A stretch of DNA of 64,000 bases. Source: an uncultured Lacinutrix sp. (GTDB taxonomy: Bacteria > Bacteroidota > Bacteroidia > Flavobacteriales > Flavobacteriaceae). The stretch spans positions 43,465-107,464 of the forward strand of contig NZ_CANMRQ010000012.1 of NCBI RefSeq assembly GCF_947500325.1, read 5' to 3'. Shown in pieces: positions 35,011-47,406 of the stretch (position 1 is the first letter of the stretch; the number at the start of each line of letters is the position of its first letter). Below the pieces are notes generated by a model. It searched no databases. It was not told where the DNA came from and worked only from the letters and a program-made list of their open reading frames with translations. Made by a program: the position numbers and the translations under genes.

Positions 35011-35640
35011 ATGACGCAAGAAGTTCAAGATTTAGTAAATCAAGGAAAAATGTTGCCTTTAATGGAAGAGTTTTATACTATTCAAGGTGAAGGTTTTTAT
35101 AAAGGTACAGCTGCTTATTTTATAAGAATAGGTGGATGTGATGTTGGTTGTCATTGGTGTGATGTTAAAGAAAGTTGGATCGCTCAATTACATCCGCCAA
35201 CAGAAACAGAAAAAATTGTAGCTAATGCTAAAAAGTATAGTGATACTGTTGTTGTTACTGGTGGCGAACCATTAACATGGGATATGACTGAGCTAACAAG
35301 GCAATTAAAAGCAGAGCATATGAGTATTCATATTGAAACTTCTGGTGCTTATGAGTTGTCTGGTGATTGGGATTGGATTTGCCTATCTCCAAAAAAGATG
35401 AAGCTTCCAACTCAAGGAGTTTATGACAAAGCAAACGAGTTAAAGTGTATTGTATATAATAAAGATGATTTTCGTTTTGCTGAAGAGCAAGCAGAAAAAG
35501 TAAATGAAGATTGCATATTATACTTACAACCTGAGTGGAGTAAAAGAGATACTATGATTCCAATGATTGTAGATTATGTCATGGCTAATCCAAAATGGAA
35601 AGTGTCACTACAAACGCACAAGTATTTAAATATACCTTAA
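35011..35640 (+). CDS. queE: 7-carboxy-7-deazaguanine synthase (radical SAM)
   Basis: This protein of about 209 residues catalyses a ring-contraction step in queuosine/7-deazaguanine synthesis. It has the QueE substrate segment EFYTIQGEGFYKGTAAYFIR and the iron-sulfur Cys motif GGCDVGCHWCDVKESW (CX3CX2C spacing). The SAM-binding VVVTGGEPLTWD and the later CLSPKKMKLPTQGVYDKANE are also present. The ATG at 35011 is taken because it gives the MTQEVQDLVNQGKMLPL opening; a TTG at 35002 is unlikely. No other queuosine genes are adjacent. Confidence 0.9.
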   Translation: MTQEVQDLVNQGKMLPLMEEFYTIQGEGFYKGTAAYFIRIGGCDVGCHWCDVKESWIAQLHPPTETEKIVANAKKYSDTVVVTGGEPLTWDMTELTRQLKAEHMSIHIETSGAYELSGDWDWICLSPKKMKLPTQGVYDKANELKCIVYNKDDFRFAEEQAEKVNEDCILYLQPEWSKRDTMIPMIVDYVMANPKWKVSLQTHKYLNIP

Positions 35641-35645
35641 ATAAT

Positions 35646-36923
35646 TTATTTCTTTATAAATTTAATTGGTTGTCTGCCGCTATTGTTATGAAAATCTAAA
35701 TAATAGAGCCCAGAAGGTAAAGCTTTTACAGTTATGTTATAATACTTTAAAGTACCTTGTGTTTTAATTATCTCTCGAGTAAGTTGTTTAATATATTTCC
35801 CAGTACTATCGTACAATTCTATAAGTAAATTATCATCTTCCTTAAAATTAATTGTAAATTTTAACTCATCATCAATTGGATTGTTCAAAAGAGTTATTTC
35901 TAACGGGGATTTTTCATTTGTTGTAAAAGCCTCAGTGCCTAATGTTTCTTGAGTATATTTATATATAGTAGTTCCAGAAGTATAAGCTATTGTTGGAGAA
36001 ATAATAAATATTCTATTAAGGTTATTGCCAATATTTAAATTAGTCCATGTTACTCCGCCATCTGTAGTTTCATGAAAACCAGTAGTATGTCCTCCCATCC
36101 AGCCATGAGTTTCAGATATAAACCCAACAGCTTGCACTCGAGTTTCTGGTGCATCAAGACTAGTCCATGTATTTCCAGCATCATTAGATTTTAATAGCTT
36201 ACCTATATTGGGAGCAACAGATTCTACCGAAGCAAAAATAATATTAGGATCGTTTTTAAAAACTTGTATTTTCCATACATATTCGCCTGAGATATTAGTG
36301 TTATATAATTCTGTCCATGTTGTGCCACCATCAATAGTTTTTAAAATAGTGCCACCTAATGTACTGCGACCAGCGGCATAACCAATAGATTCTGTTATAA
36401 ATTGTATGTCTACTAAAGCATCAGCTTGTGCAGACATATCAATAGAATCCCAGGTATTACCACTATTTATAGATTTTATAATTACTGCTGGTGTAAAATA
36501 AGCACCACAACCATATACTGTTGAGCTTCCTACTGTACTTAAACCACAAATAGCCGCAGGATTAGGAGTAATATTATCTATTAATTCCCATGTAACGCCA
36601 CCATCACCTGTTTTAAATATAGCGCCATTTAAAGTACCCAAAAAACCAATATCAGCATTTAAAAACTCAATAGTTCTAAAGTAATATGCGCCTCCTAAAT
36701 CTGTTTGATTAACCTGTTCAGACCAAGTGTTACCTCCATCGGTTGTTTTGTATACAGCAGCATAAAAACCATTAGCAGCCCATCCAATATTCTCATCTAA
36801 AAAGAAAACATCATCAAAACGTTGGCCATTTGGATTAGAAAAGGCATTTGGCATGGCTTGCCAAGTAGATTGTGCTGTTAGATTAACACAGAAAAAAACA
36901 ATAAATAGTTTGAGAAATTTCAT
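35646..36923 (-). CDS. T9SS-secreted YCF48/BNR-repeat protein
   Basis: This 425-residue protein has a signal peptide ending NLTAQ. A beta-propeller-like series follows in which a Trp-Gly motif recurs, such as IGWAANGFYAAVYKTTDGGN, NIGKLLKSNDAGNTWTSLD and HGWMGGHTTGFHETTDGGVT, typical of YCF48/BNR repeats. The last 80 residues (LNNPIDDELKFTINFK, LPSGLYYLDFHNNSGRQPIK, FIKK end) form a type A T9SS sorting domain, so it should be exported to the cell surface. The ligand is unknown. It is convergent with queE. Confidence 0.8.
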   Translation of the reverse strand: MKFLKLFIVFFCVNLTAQSTWQAMPNAFSNPNGQRFDDVFFLDENIGWAANGFYAAVYKTTDGGNTWSEQVNQTDLGGAYYFRTIEFLNADIGFLGTLNGAIFKTGDGGVTWELIDNITPNPAAICGLSTVGSSTVYGCGAYFTPAVIIKSINSGNTWDSIDMSAQADALVDIQFITESIGYAAGRSTLGGTILKTIDGGTTWTELYNTNISGEYVWKIQVFKNDPNIIFASVESVAPNIGKLLKSNDAGNTWTSLDAPETRVQAVGFISETHGWMGGHTTGFHETTDGGVTWTNLNIGNNLNRIFIISPTIAYTSGTTIYKYTQETLGTEAFTTNEKSPLEITLLNNPIDDELKFTINFKEDDNLLIELYDSTGKYIKQLTREIIKTQGTLKYYNITVKALPSGLYYLDFHNNSGRQPIKFIKK

Positions 36924-37207
36924 TAGAAATAGATTGTCTTACAATTATGTAAAGTTAATCTTTATTTTTAATGGAAACGGAGTGTTGGTTTTTTTATAAT
37001 ATTTAGATTGAATTAATTAGTTTAATATGGTGTGATTAAGGATAGATTTATAGTTTTTAAGTTAAAGCTATTTTAAAAGATCAATTTGTTTATTATCTTA
37101 ATTAAAAACAAGTAATAATTGATTAAGTGTAAGTGATTTTGGTGTTTATGTTTAATAAATAAAAGTTTAAACGCATATTTGTATCATAATTATTAATTAG
37201 ATATGTT

Positions 37208-38872
37208 ATGTGTGGAATTGTATGTGCTTTCGATTTGAAGCAAAAGTCTGAAGATTTAAGACCTCAGGTTCTAGAAATGTCAAAAACTATTCGTCATCGT
37301 GGACCAGATTGGTCTGGTATTTATAGTGATGAAAAAGCAATTTTGGCTCATGAGCGTTTAGCTATTGTTGATCCAGCATCAGGAAAACAACCTTTATTTA
37401 GTACTGATAAGAAATTAATTCTAGCTGCAAATGGAGAAATTTATAATCATAGAGCAATTAGAAAACAATTTGAAGGTAAGTATGAGTTTCAAACTGAAAG
37501 TGATTGTGAAGTAATTTTAGCATTATACAAAGAAAAAGGTGTAGATTTTGTAGATGAGATGAATGGTATTTTTGGTTTTGCTATTTATGATGTAGAGAAT
37601 GATGAATATTTCATTGCTCGTGATCATATGGGTATTATACCGTTATATATTGGTTGGGATCAAAATGGAACATTTTATGTTGCTTCAGAATTAAAAGCTC
37701 TTGAAGGTATTTGTACTAAAATAGAGTTATTTCCACCAGGTCATTATATGTCTAGTAAAGATGGTGAGTTTGTAAAATGGTATAATAGAGATTGGAAAGA
37801 ATATGATGCTGTAAAAGATAATGAGACAAGTATAGCTAAGGTGAAAGAAGCATTAGAGGCTGCTGTAAAAAGACAGCTAATGAGCGATGTTCCTTATGGT
37901 GTGTTATTGTCTGGTGGATTAGACTCTTCTGTTACTTCTGCAATAGCTAAAAAATATGCTCAAAAACGAGTTGAAAGTGATGGGACAAGTGATGCTTGGT
38001 ATCCACAGTTACATTCTTTTTCAGTAGGACTGGAAGGTTCTCCGGATTTAGCTGCTGCTCAAAAAGTAGCCGATTTTATAGGTACTGTACATCATGAGAT
38101 AAAATTCACCATTCAAGAAGGTTTAGATGCTATTCGTGATGTGATTTATAATATTGAAACTTATGATATTACTACTATACGATCAAGTACACCTATGTAT
38201 TTAATGGCAAGAGTAATTAAATCTATGGGTATTAAAATGGTATTGTCTGGTGAAGGAGCTGATGAGATTTTTGGAGGCTATTTATATTTTCATAAAGCAC
38301 CAAATGCTAAGGAGTTTCATGAAGAAACTGTACGTAAGTTAGATAAATTACATATGTACGATTGTTTACGAGCGAATAAGAGTTTAGCAGCATGGGGAAT
38401 TGAAGGGCGAGTACCTTTTTTAGATAAAGAATTTATGGATGTGGCCATGAGTATTAACCCTCAAGATAAAATGATTAATGGAGAACGTATGGAGAAATGG
38501 GTTGTTCGTAAAGCATTTGAAGATATGTTGCCGGAAAGTGTGGCATGGAGACAAAAAGAACAATTTAGTGATGGTGTTGGTTATAGCTGGATAGATACAC
38601 TTAAAGAGGTTGTGGATACTGCGGTAACAGATGAGCAAATGGAAAACGCTAAATTTAGATTTCCAATACAAACACCACAAAATAAAGAAGAGTTTTATTA
38701 CCGTTCAATTTTCGAAGAGCATTTTCCAAGTGATGCAGCTGCTTATAGTGTGCCACAAGAAGCGAGTGTTGCTTGTAGTACAGCTATTGCTTTAGAATGG
38801 GATGAAGCTTTTAAGAATATGAATGAACCTTCTGGAAGAGCCATTGCTAATGTACACGATGATTCGTATTAG
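37208..38872 (+). CDS. asnB: Asparagine synthase B (glutamine-hydrolysing)
   Basis: The protein makes asparagine from aspartate, glutamine and ATP. It is 554 residues long. The nucleophile Cys2 follows the initiator Met (MCGIVCAFDL); the glutaminase part continues with RHRGPDWSG and LAANGEIYNHRAI. The synthetase half has the PP-loop LLSGGLDSSVTSAIAKK, LSGEGADEIFGGYLYFHKAP and LDKEFMDVA. This is the standard arrangement. A 13-bp hairpin terminator follows. The 284-bp stretch before the gene is AT-rich with only a near-match -7 box (CATATTTG) and no ORF. Confidence 0.97.
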   Translation: MCGIVCAFDLKQKSEDLRPQVLEMSKTIRHRGPDWSGIYSDEKAILAHERLAIVDPASGKQPLFSTDKKLILAANGEIYNHRAIRKQFEGKYEFQTESDCEVILALYKEKGVDFVDEMNGIFGFAIYDVENDEYFIARDHMGIIPLYIGWDQNGTFYVASELKALEGICTKIELFPPGHYMSSKDGEFVKWYNRDWKEYDAVKDNETSIAKVKEALEAAVKRQLMSDVPYGVLLSGGLDSSVTSAIAKKYAQKRVESDGTSDAWYPQLHSFSVGLEGSPDLAAAQKVADFIGTVHHEIKFTIQEGLDAIRDVIYNIETYDITTIRSSTPMYLMARVIKSMGIKMVLSGEGADEIFGGYLYFHKAPNAKEFHEETVRKLDKLHMYDCLRANKSLAAWGIEGRVPFLDKEFMDVAMSINPQDKMINGERMEKWVVRKAFEDMLPESVAWRQKEQFSDGVGYSWIDTLKEVVDTAVTDEQMENAKFRFPIQTPQNKEEFYYRSIFEEHFPSDAAAYSVPQEASVACSTAIALEWDEAFKNMNEPSGRAIANVHDDSY

Positions 38873-38894
38873 AGAAATGAATAGATTATTAGCT

Positions 38895-38931
38895 AAAACG
38901 ACCAATCTCTCGATTGGTCGTTTTCTATTTT
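38895..38931 (+). terminator. Intrinsic terminator after asnB
   Basis: A perfect 13-bp stem, AAAACGACCAATC with GATTGGTCGTTTT (38895-38907, 38912-38924), has a TCTC loop followed by T-rich sequence. It may also serve the convergent minus-strand gene. Confidence 0.85.
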
Positions 38932-38954
38932 ATTAAATGTGTTCAATGAAAAGA

Positions 38955-39977
38955 CTACTTCTTAATAAATTTTTTAGTTGCGAACTTTCCAGATTCGGTT
39001 TCAATTTTTATAAGATAAAAACCGCTTGGTAAATCTTTAACAGATAAAGTGTTTAGATTTTTATTTGTTTTTAAAACGGCTTGTCCTGTAATATTGAAAA
39101 TACTTATGACTTTTATTGTTTCATTAGTATTAGTTGAAATTGAAATGAAATCAGTTGCGGGATTTGGTAATAATTTAAATCCATCTATAAGTGTATTAGT
39201 TATAGTCGATAGCGTGTTTGGTGTGTTACGTTCTAATGTTTCCGTAGTTTGATTTATACCAAGAAATGCAGAAACAAGATTAGCGTTATTATATCTAAAC
39301 ACTAAGTCATTACTAGTATTGTCGTAGTAAAAGTATGAGGTTTGGTCTAATGTTCCAATGTTATTGAAAATAGGAGGGACACTAAAAAATAGTGACTGTT
39401 CTAGTTTTAATCGTGTTGCATTTCCATTATAAGCGCCGCTTCCAGTGTCATTTAAGCTTAAAGCGCCATAAGCATCAACTGTAATGGAGATTGTACCAAC
39501 AAAAGTTCCATTAGTACCTTGATATGAAAATGTACCTGAAACAGGTGTGTTTAAAGCACTGTAACCAAAACTTAATGGAAACAAACCTATAAAAGCATTC
39601 GCTGTAGAGTAATTTAGTGTAATATCGCCTTGAGAAATAGCTGTTATAGAAGTGCCAGTAATATCATCCTTAAAAAAGGTTTTATTTACTATTGGCGTTC
39701 CTCCTTGAGATGTGGTAGATAATACTTCTGTAGTGCCCGGATAAGCTGTTATTTCTGCAGCTGTAGGTGAAGCATAAGTATCTATATTCGTTCCCGCTGC
39801 TGTTAAATTGTTAAAACTCCAAGAGGTGTTTGCTCCGTCTGAAGATTGATCTATACTTGGAGTAGAAGTTACGACTGTAAAATTTGTGTTAGGAGCACTC
39901 TTAAATGACGCAATAGGTGTTTGAGAGAAACAGATGCCACTATAAAGTGATAAAAGTAAAAGTAGTTTTGTTTTCAT
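38955..39977 (-). CDS. T9SS-secreted protein of unknown function
   Basis: This 340-residue protein has a signal peptide (MKTKLLLLLSLYSGICFSQ). It shows no recognised catalytic domain. The mature part is Ser/Thr/Gly rich (SSDGANTSWSFNNLTAAGTN) with beta-strand repeats. The C-terminal part LDGFKLLPNPATDFIS-like segment (GFKLLPNPATDFISIST) and SVKDLPSGFYLIKIETESG form a type A T9SS sorting domain ending KKFIKK. Its job is therefore probably surface exposed. The convergent terminator of asnB lies 24 bp downstream. Confidence 0.75.
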   Translation of the reverse strand: MKTKLLLLLSLYSGICFSQTPIASFKSAPNTNFTVVTSTPSIDQSSDGANTSWSFNNLTAAGTNIDTYASPTAAEITAYPGTTEVLSTTSQGGTPIVNKTFFKDDITGTSITAISQGDITLNYSTANAFIGLFPLSFGYSALNTPVSGTFSYQGTNGTFVGTISITVDAYGALSLNDTGSGAYNGNATRLKLEQSLFFSVPPIFNNIGTLDQTSYFYYDNTSNDLVFRYNNANLVSAFLGINQTTETLERNTPNTLSTITNTLIDGFKLLPNPATDFISISTNTNETIKVISIFNITGQAVLKTNKNLNTLSVKDLPSGFYLIKIETESGKFATKKFIKK

Positions 39978-40298
39978 GAATATATAATATAAGATTAATA
40001 GCTATGTGTAAAATTATTAAAAAGAAAGAAATAAGAGTGTTCTTTTTTGATTTATTTATTAGAAGTAGTACTCATAAAACTAGACATGCTATTTGTTAAA
40101 TATTAAGAATAGTAAAATGGTTATATATTTACCAGTTATTAGTGAATCTACTGGAAAAGAAAATGATGATTTTTTCTTTATTCTTAAGAAATATAAAGGT
40201 AAAAAGTGTTTTTATTAAAGTGAATTAAATTAGGATATAGTAATGCTGTTATAGCAAAAGTAAAATTAAATAGCTGTTATAATGCTGGGTTTTGTTTT
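39978..40298. other. AT-rich intergenic region before the T9SS gene
   Basis: This 321-bp gap lies between the histidine kinase stop and the T9SS gene start. It is AT rich with no strong palindrome. One short plus-strand ATG frame at 40117-40218 encodes 33 residues (MVIYLPVISESTGKENDDFF...), which I cannot support as a gene. Confidence 0.5.
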
Positions 40299-41798
40299 CT
40301 AGTTTTTTAACACTAAATCTGGAGTTAAATGCTCTATACGGTCTATAACTTTAAATAATTTAGTTTTGTCTAGAGGTTTGGTAATACAATCTATAAAACC
40401 TGCGTCATAAACTTGGCTGTTAATGTCGGTTGAGGTATATGCTGTATGTGCTATTATTGGTAAGTAAGGTCTAAATCCTTTAATAATTTTTCTAGCTTCA
40501 AATCCATCCATTTTTGGCATTTTAATATCCATTATCACTAATTGAATATTGTTGTTTTCTTTGCAAATACGAACAGCTTCTTCACCATTTCTAGCTCTAG
40601 TAATGGTGTATTTTCTAATAGCCATAACACGTTTAATAAGCATGAAGTTAATGTCATCATCTTCAGCAATTAGAATATTTAATGGCTTTACTTTGTCTGC
40701 AGCATTAATCTCAATTTCTGTAATAGGTTTTGCCGGTAATCCATTTAATTTAAGAGGTGTTGTAAAAGAAAAAGTAGTACCAATATTTTCAGTAGATTCT
40801 AGCCATATGTCTCCACCTAACATTTCTACATAGGCTTTTGATATGGCTAAGCCTAAACCTAAACCGCTAAGGTTAATAGTGTGATCATTTTGAATTCTGT
40901 TAAACCTGCTAAAAATATTTTTAAATTCTCCTTCAGAAATACCGATTCCAGTATCTTTAATATAAAATTCAAGAGCATTAGTATCGGCATTTATTTTATA
41001 TCCAAAATTAACAGAGCCTTTCTCTGTATATTTAACAGCATTATTGACTAGGTTAACAATAACTTGTCTCAATTTAGTTTCGTCACTTATAAGTTGATAA
41101 ACTACAGGGAATTTTGGTTTGTCAAAGAATACTCTTAATGGTTTGTCTTTAGGTATAGTAACTTCTACTGTCTGTTTAATTTCATTTAAAACTTCATCTA
41201 AATTAAAGGCATCATAATTAGGTCTAACTTGATTGGTATCAATTTTAGACATTTCAATTAAATCATCAATAATAGAAACTAAATTTTTACCACTTCGTCT
41301 AATAACTTCTAAATATTCTTTTTTTTCAGATTCACTTAATTCTTGCGTATTTAATAAATCAGAAAACCCTAGAATTGCATTCATGGGAGTTCTAATTTCA
41401 TGAGAAAGATTAGTTAAAAATGACGATTTTAACACTTCGCTTTCTTCAGCTTTTTCTTTTGCTTTTTTTAGCTCTTCTTTTTGTTTTTGGCTACTTAAAA
41501 ATAAGTTTCCAATATGAAAAAACTCTTCTGAGGTTTGTTGGAGCTTATTGATTGAAGCTTTGTCATTATCTTCTACAATTTTTCTTATCAGTTTTAGAGG
41601 TTTGTTTATAAGCATTTTGTAGAAAATGATATAGCTGCTAATTGTAAATATAAATCCAATAGATATAATAGCTAAAACAATACCGTATTGCTTATCAGTG
41701 TAATAGAAGGATAAAAAACAGAGAGCAGTAAATAATAGACTAGTAATTGCAATTAATACTAAAACCTTCCTGTAGGTGGTAGAAAAATAACCTTTCAT
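40299..41798 (-). CDS. Hybrid sensor histidine kinase with receiver domain
   Basis: This 499-residue hybrid histidine kinase has two N-terminal membrane helices (VLVLIAITSLLFTALCFLSF, GIVLAIISIGFIFTISSYI) and a coiled linker. A HisKA domain follows, with the phospho-His in LTNLSHEIRTPMNAILGFSD, then a HATPase domain (NLVNNAVKYTEKG, DTGIGIS, GLGLGLAISKAYVEMLGG). A C-terminal receiver domain shows LIAEDDDINFMLIKRVM, IMDIKMPKMDGFE and the Lys of DCITKPLDK. There is no HPt or output domain and no large sensor domain, so the signal and the response target are unknown. Confidence 0.9.
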   Translation of the reverse strand: MKGYFSTTYRKVLVLIAITSLLFTALCFLSFYYTDKQYGIVLAIISIGFIFTISSYIIFYKMLINKPLKLIRKIVEDNDKASINKLQQTSEEFFHIGNLFLSSQKQKEELKKAKEKAEESEVLKSSFLTNLSHEIRTPMNAILGFSDLLNTQELSESEKKEYLEVIRRSGKNLVSIIDDLIEMSKIDTNQVRPNYDAFNLDEVLNEIKQTVEVTIPKDKPLRVFFDKPKFPVVYQLISDETKLRQVIVNLVNNAVKYTEKGSVNFGYKINADTNALEFYIKDTGIGISEGEFKNIFSRFNRIQNDHTINLSGLGLGLAISKAYVEMLGGDIWLESTENIGTTFSFTTPLKLNGLPAKPITEIEINAADKVKPLNILIAEDDDINFMLIKRVMAIRKYTITRARNGEEAVRICKENNNIQLVIMDIKMPKMDGFEARKIIKGFRPYLPIIAHTAYTSTDINSQVYDAGFIDCITKPLDKTKLFKVIDRIEHLTPDLVLKN

Positions 41799-42069
41799 TT
41801 TATTAGTTAGTGTATTAGGGGTAGTAAATGTAATAAATTAAATAACAGTGAGTTAATTTATTTATGATATTTTTCTTACATCAATGATGGTATTTGTAAT
41901 AATAGTTAAATTAAAATTATAGTAAATAATCATGGTTTAAGTTGTTTAAAAAAAACTAAAATATTGAAAATAGAGCATCATTTATTTATAATAATAAACT
42001 TAATGTTTTTTTCAATTTATATAATAATGCTTTTTAAACCCTATAAAATTTTAAGGTGACATTTAATAA
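41799..42069. other. AT-rich region upstream of the kinase gene
   Basis: This stretch of about 270 bp has no ORF, no tRNA-like structure and no clear hairpin. It probably contains the kinase promoter on the minus strand. Together with the fragment ORF and the gyrB promoter it makes up a 735-bp gap between the kinase and gyrB genes. Confidence 0.4.
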
Positions 42070-42246
42070 CAAGTAACAAATATCGATAATGGTGAGAGTA
42101 TTCTTTATACTGTAAATAATGCAACATTTGATGCTTGGTTGCCATTTATAAGTTTCATTTTTATTTTTAATGGAGTGTTCTTATTTGTTACGTTTTTAAT
42201 TTGGAAATGGGGCAGATTTCCAGATATTAAAAAGTTGGGAAAGTAA
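42070..42246 (+). pseudogene. Orphan reading frame of a small membrane protein (fragment)
   Basis: The frame is open for 58 codons from an upstream in-frame stop (42067-42069) to TAA at 42244-42246. It encodes VNNATFDAWLPFISFIFIFN then GVFLFVTFLIWKWGRF and PDIKKLGK, a plausible hydrophobic helix followed by a basic tail. No ATG opens it, and GTG or TTG starts are not well placed. It may be the remaining 3' end of a lost gene or a very small gene with an odd start. No family is recognised. Confidence 0.3.
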
Positions 42247-42459
42247 TAAAATGTACTAAAAACTAATTATAGCTAGAATTTAAATTAGCACCTCTAAGCT
42301 GTTTTTGTAAAATGGTCGATTGCTGAAGAATAAAAAAGTTGTTGAAATTGAATTTAAAATGATTTTTAAGCGATTTAAGAGCTTTTTTTAGAAATTAACA
42401 ATTGTTAATAAAAATTGCTTGAATCCGTTAAACGGCATAAAATAACCTTAATGATTTTG

Positions 42460-42467
42460 TATATTTG
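42460..42467 (+). promoter_or_regulatory. -7 box for gyrB
   Basis: TATATTTG is an exact TAnnTTTG match, 66 bp before the gyrB start codon. No clear TTG at -33 is seen. Confidence 0.45.
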
Positions 42468-42509
42468 TTTGTCGCTGAAAATTCAGTTTTTTAGTAATTT
42501 AAAAATTAA

Positions 42510-45435
<2,926 letters not shown>

Positions 45436-45495
45436 AGTATTGTATTTCATACTAAAAGCCTTGCTGTTTTAGACATTAAAACAATAAAAAATTCG

Positions 45496-45503
45496 TACTT
45501 TTG
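45496..45503 (+). promoter_or_regulatory. -7 box for mdh
   Basis: TACTTTTG is an exact TAnnTTTG match 47 bp before the mdh start, within a TTTTGCAAAAGC palindromic context. Confidence 0.45.
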
Positions 45504-45550
45504 CAAAAGCAAAAAAACAACACAATTTTAATCATAAAATAAAAATAAAA

Positions 45551-46477
45551 ATGAAAGTAACAGTAGTTGGAGCAGGAGCAGTTGGTGCAAGTTGCGCTGA
45601 ATATATTGCAATTAAAGATTTTGCCAGTGAAGTAGTAATCTTAGATATTAAAGAAGGTTTTGCTGAAGGTAAAGCAATGGATTTAATGCAAACAGCTTCA
45701 TTAAATAGTTTCGATACAAAAATTACAGGAAGTACTAACGATTATTCTAAAACAGCAGGTAGTGATGTTTGTGTTATTACTTCTGGAATTCCAAGAAAAC
45801 CAGGTATGACTCGTGAGGAGTTAATAGGTATTAATGCAGGAATTGTAAAAATGGTATCTGCTAGCTTGATCGAGCATTCTCCAAATACAATAATTATTGT
45901 TGTATCTAATCCAATGGATACTATGACATATCTAGTGCATAAAACTACAGGTTTACCAAAAAACAGAATAATTGGTATGGGTGGAGCTTTAGATTCTGCA
46001 CGTTTTAAGTATAGATTAGCAGAAGCATTAGGAGCTCCTATTAGCGATGTTGACGGTATGGTAATTGGTGGTCATAGTGATAAAGGTATGGTGCCATTAA
46101 TTGGTAAAGCTGTTAGAAATAGTGTGTCTGTTTCAGAGTTTTTATCTGAAGAGCGTATGGATCAAGTAGTACAAGATACTAAAGTAGGTGGAGCAACATT
46201 AACAGGATTGTTAGGAACTTCTGCATGGTATGCTCCAGGAGCAGCTGTATCTGCAATGGTTCAAGCTATTGCTTGTGATACTAAAAAAATCTTTCCATGT
46301 TCAGCATTATTAGATGGTGAGTTTGGATTAAGCGATTTATCAATTGGAGTACCTTGTGTGTTAGGCGCGAACGGTATTGAGAAAATAGTAGAAATTAGTT
46401 TAAGTGATGCTGAAAAAGCTAAATTAGCTGAGTCTGCTGAAGGCGTTAAGAAAACAAACGGATTATTAGAGTTGTAA
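45551..46477 (+). CDS. mdh: Malate dehydrogenase
   Basis: This TCA-cycle enzyme oxidises malate to oxaloacetate with NAD. The 308-residue protein belongs to the lactate/malate dehydrogenase family. It has the Rossmann GAGAVGASCAEYIA, the Asp of the NAD-selecting strand VVILDIKEG, the flexible loop GIPRKPGMTREELIGINAG with catalytic arginines, VSNPMDTMTYL, and the catalytic His of GGHSDKGMVPLIG. The first residues MKVTVVGAGAVG fit the family start. A strong hairpin terminator follows. Confidence 0.96.
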   Translation: MKVTVVGAGAVGASCAEYIAIKDFASEVVILDIKEGFAEGKAMDLMQTASLNSFDTKITGSTNDYSKTAGSDVCVITSGIPRKPGMTREELIGINAGIVKMVSASLIEHSPNTIIIVVSNPMDTMTYLVHKTTGLPKNRIIGMGGALDSARFKYRLAEALGAPISDVDGMVIGGHSDKGMVPLIGKAVRNSVSVSEFLSEERMDQVVQDTKVGGATLTGLLGTSAWYAPGAAVSAMVQAIACDTKKIFPCSALLDGEFGLSDLSIGVPCVLGANGIEKIVEISLSDAEKAKLAESAEGVKKTNGLLEL

Positions 46478-46497
46478 TCTAAAATCAATAAATATTT

Positions 46498-46532
46498 AAA
46501 CCTCACTTGTTATATACGAGTGAGGTTTTTTA
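46498..46532 (+). terminator. Intrinsic terminator after mdh
   Basis: AACCTCACT (46499-46507) pairs with AGTGAGGTT (46519-46527), followed by T residues. It begins about 21 bp after the mdh stop. Confidence 0.8.
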
Positions 46533-46599
46533 GTATCATGATGTAACATTCTTTTAACTAGAAAGACTTATATTGTGTTCAATAAAATAAAATAATAAA

Positions 46600-47250
46600 A
46601 TGAAAAAGATATTAATATTACTGGCATTATCATTAAGTGTAGTGGTTTATGCACAAGAAAAATTAGAAGAAGGAATTTTAATGGTTAAGGTGAGTATGTC
46701 AAGTGATGATGAGCAAATGAACACGCAATTAGCTATGGTTGGAGATATGGAATCAACCACATATTTTAAAGGGCAAAAATCAAGAAATGAAAATAATAAT
46801 CCAATGACAGGTGAAATTATTACAATTCTTGATAATGAAAAGAAAGAGATGTTAATGTTAATGAACAATCCAATGTATGGAAAAATGTTTGCTAAAAGTA
46901 ATATCGAGATGTCTGAAGAGGACGAGAAAGGAATCGTTATAAAAAAAGGTGAAGAATCTAAAAAAATATTGGGATACGATTGTGATCAGTATTTCGTCTC
47001 AGCAAATATACAAGGACAAGAGATGGAGATGGAGATTTTTTCGACAAAAGAAATTATAGCCTATTCGCAACAAACAGCTACTTATGGAAACAAAATAGAA
47101 GGTTTTCCATTATATGTTGAAATGACAATGAATCAAGGACCAGTAAAAATGACGATTGTTACAGAGACTACAGATATAAAAAAAGAATTAGTATCTGATG
47201 ACAAATTTGATATGACACCACCTAAAGGATACGAGGAAATTAAACAATAA
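46600..47250 (+). CDS. Secreted DUF4412-like protein
   Basis: This 216-residue protein has a signal peptide ending VVVYAQ. The mature part starts EKLEEGILMVKVSMSSDDEQ and contains EIITILDNEKKEMLMLMNNP, KILGYDCDQYFVSANIQGQE and MTPPKGYEEIK, a pattern seen in DUF4412 / GLPGLI-like flavobacterial periplasmic proteins. No enzymatic residues can be named. It stands alone between two hairpin terminators. Confidence 0.65.
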   Translation: MKKILILLALSLSVVVYAQEKLEEGILMVKVSMSSDDEQMNTQLAMVGDMESTTYFKGQKSRNENNNPMTGEIITILDNEKKEMLMLMNNPMYGKMFAKSNIEMSEEDEKGIVIKKGEESKKILGYDCDQYFVSANIQGQEMEMEIFSTKEIIAYSQQTATYGNKIEGFPLYVEMTMNQGPVKMTIVTETTDIKKELVSDDKFDMTPPKGYEEIKQ

Positions 47251-47287
47251 ATTTAGTACATAACACTTAAGTTAGGGACGTAAAAAA

Positions 47288-47317
47288 AGGAGTAGCATAA
47301 TTGCTACTCTTTTTTTG
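47288..47317 (+). terminator. Intrinsic terminator after DUF4412-like gene
   Basis: GAGTAGCA (47290-47297) pairs with TGCTACTC (47302-47309) around a TAAT loop, followed by a T run. Confidence 0.8.
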
Positions 47318-47394
47318 ATTAAAAGTTATAGTATTCAATAATTTAAGACAGACATTTATATAAAAAATCTAGTAGTAAAAGCCTTTATTTTACT

Positions 47395-47402
47395 TATATT
47401 TG
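47395..47402 (+). promoter_or_regulatory. -7 box nearly touching a start codon
   Basis: TATATTTG is an exact TAnnTTTG match, and the candidate ATG at 47407 begins four bases later. The transcript would be leaderless or the box is chance. Confidence 0.35.
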
Positions 47403-47406
47403 GCGC

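Noticed and set aside
40117..40218. 33-codon ATG frame in the gap before a T9SS gene
   Set aside because: It has no ribosome site context, no family and no conserved pattern, and is likely chance in AT-rich DNA.
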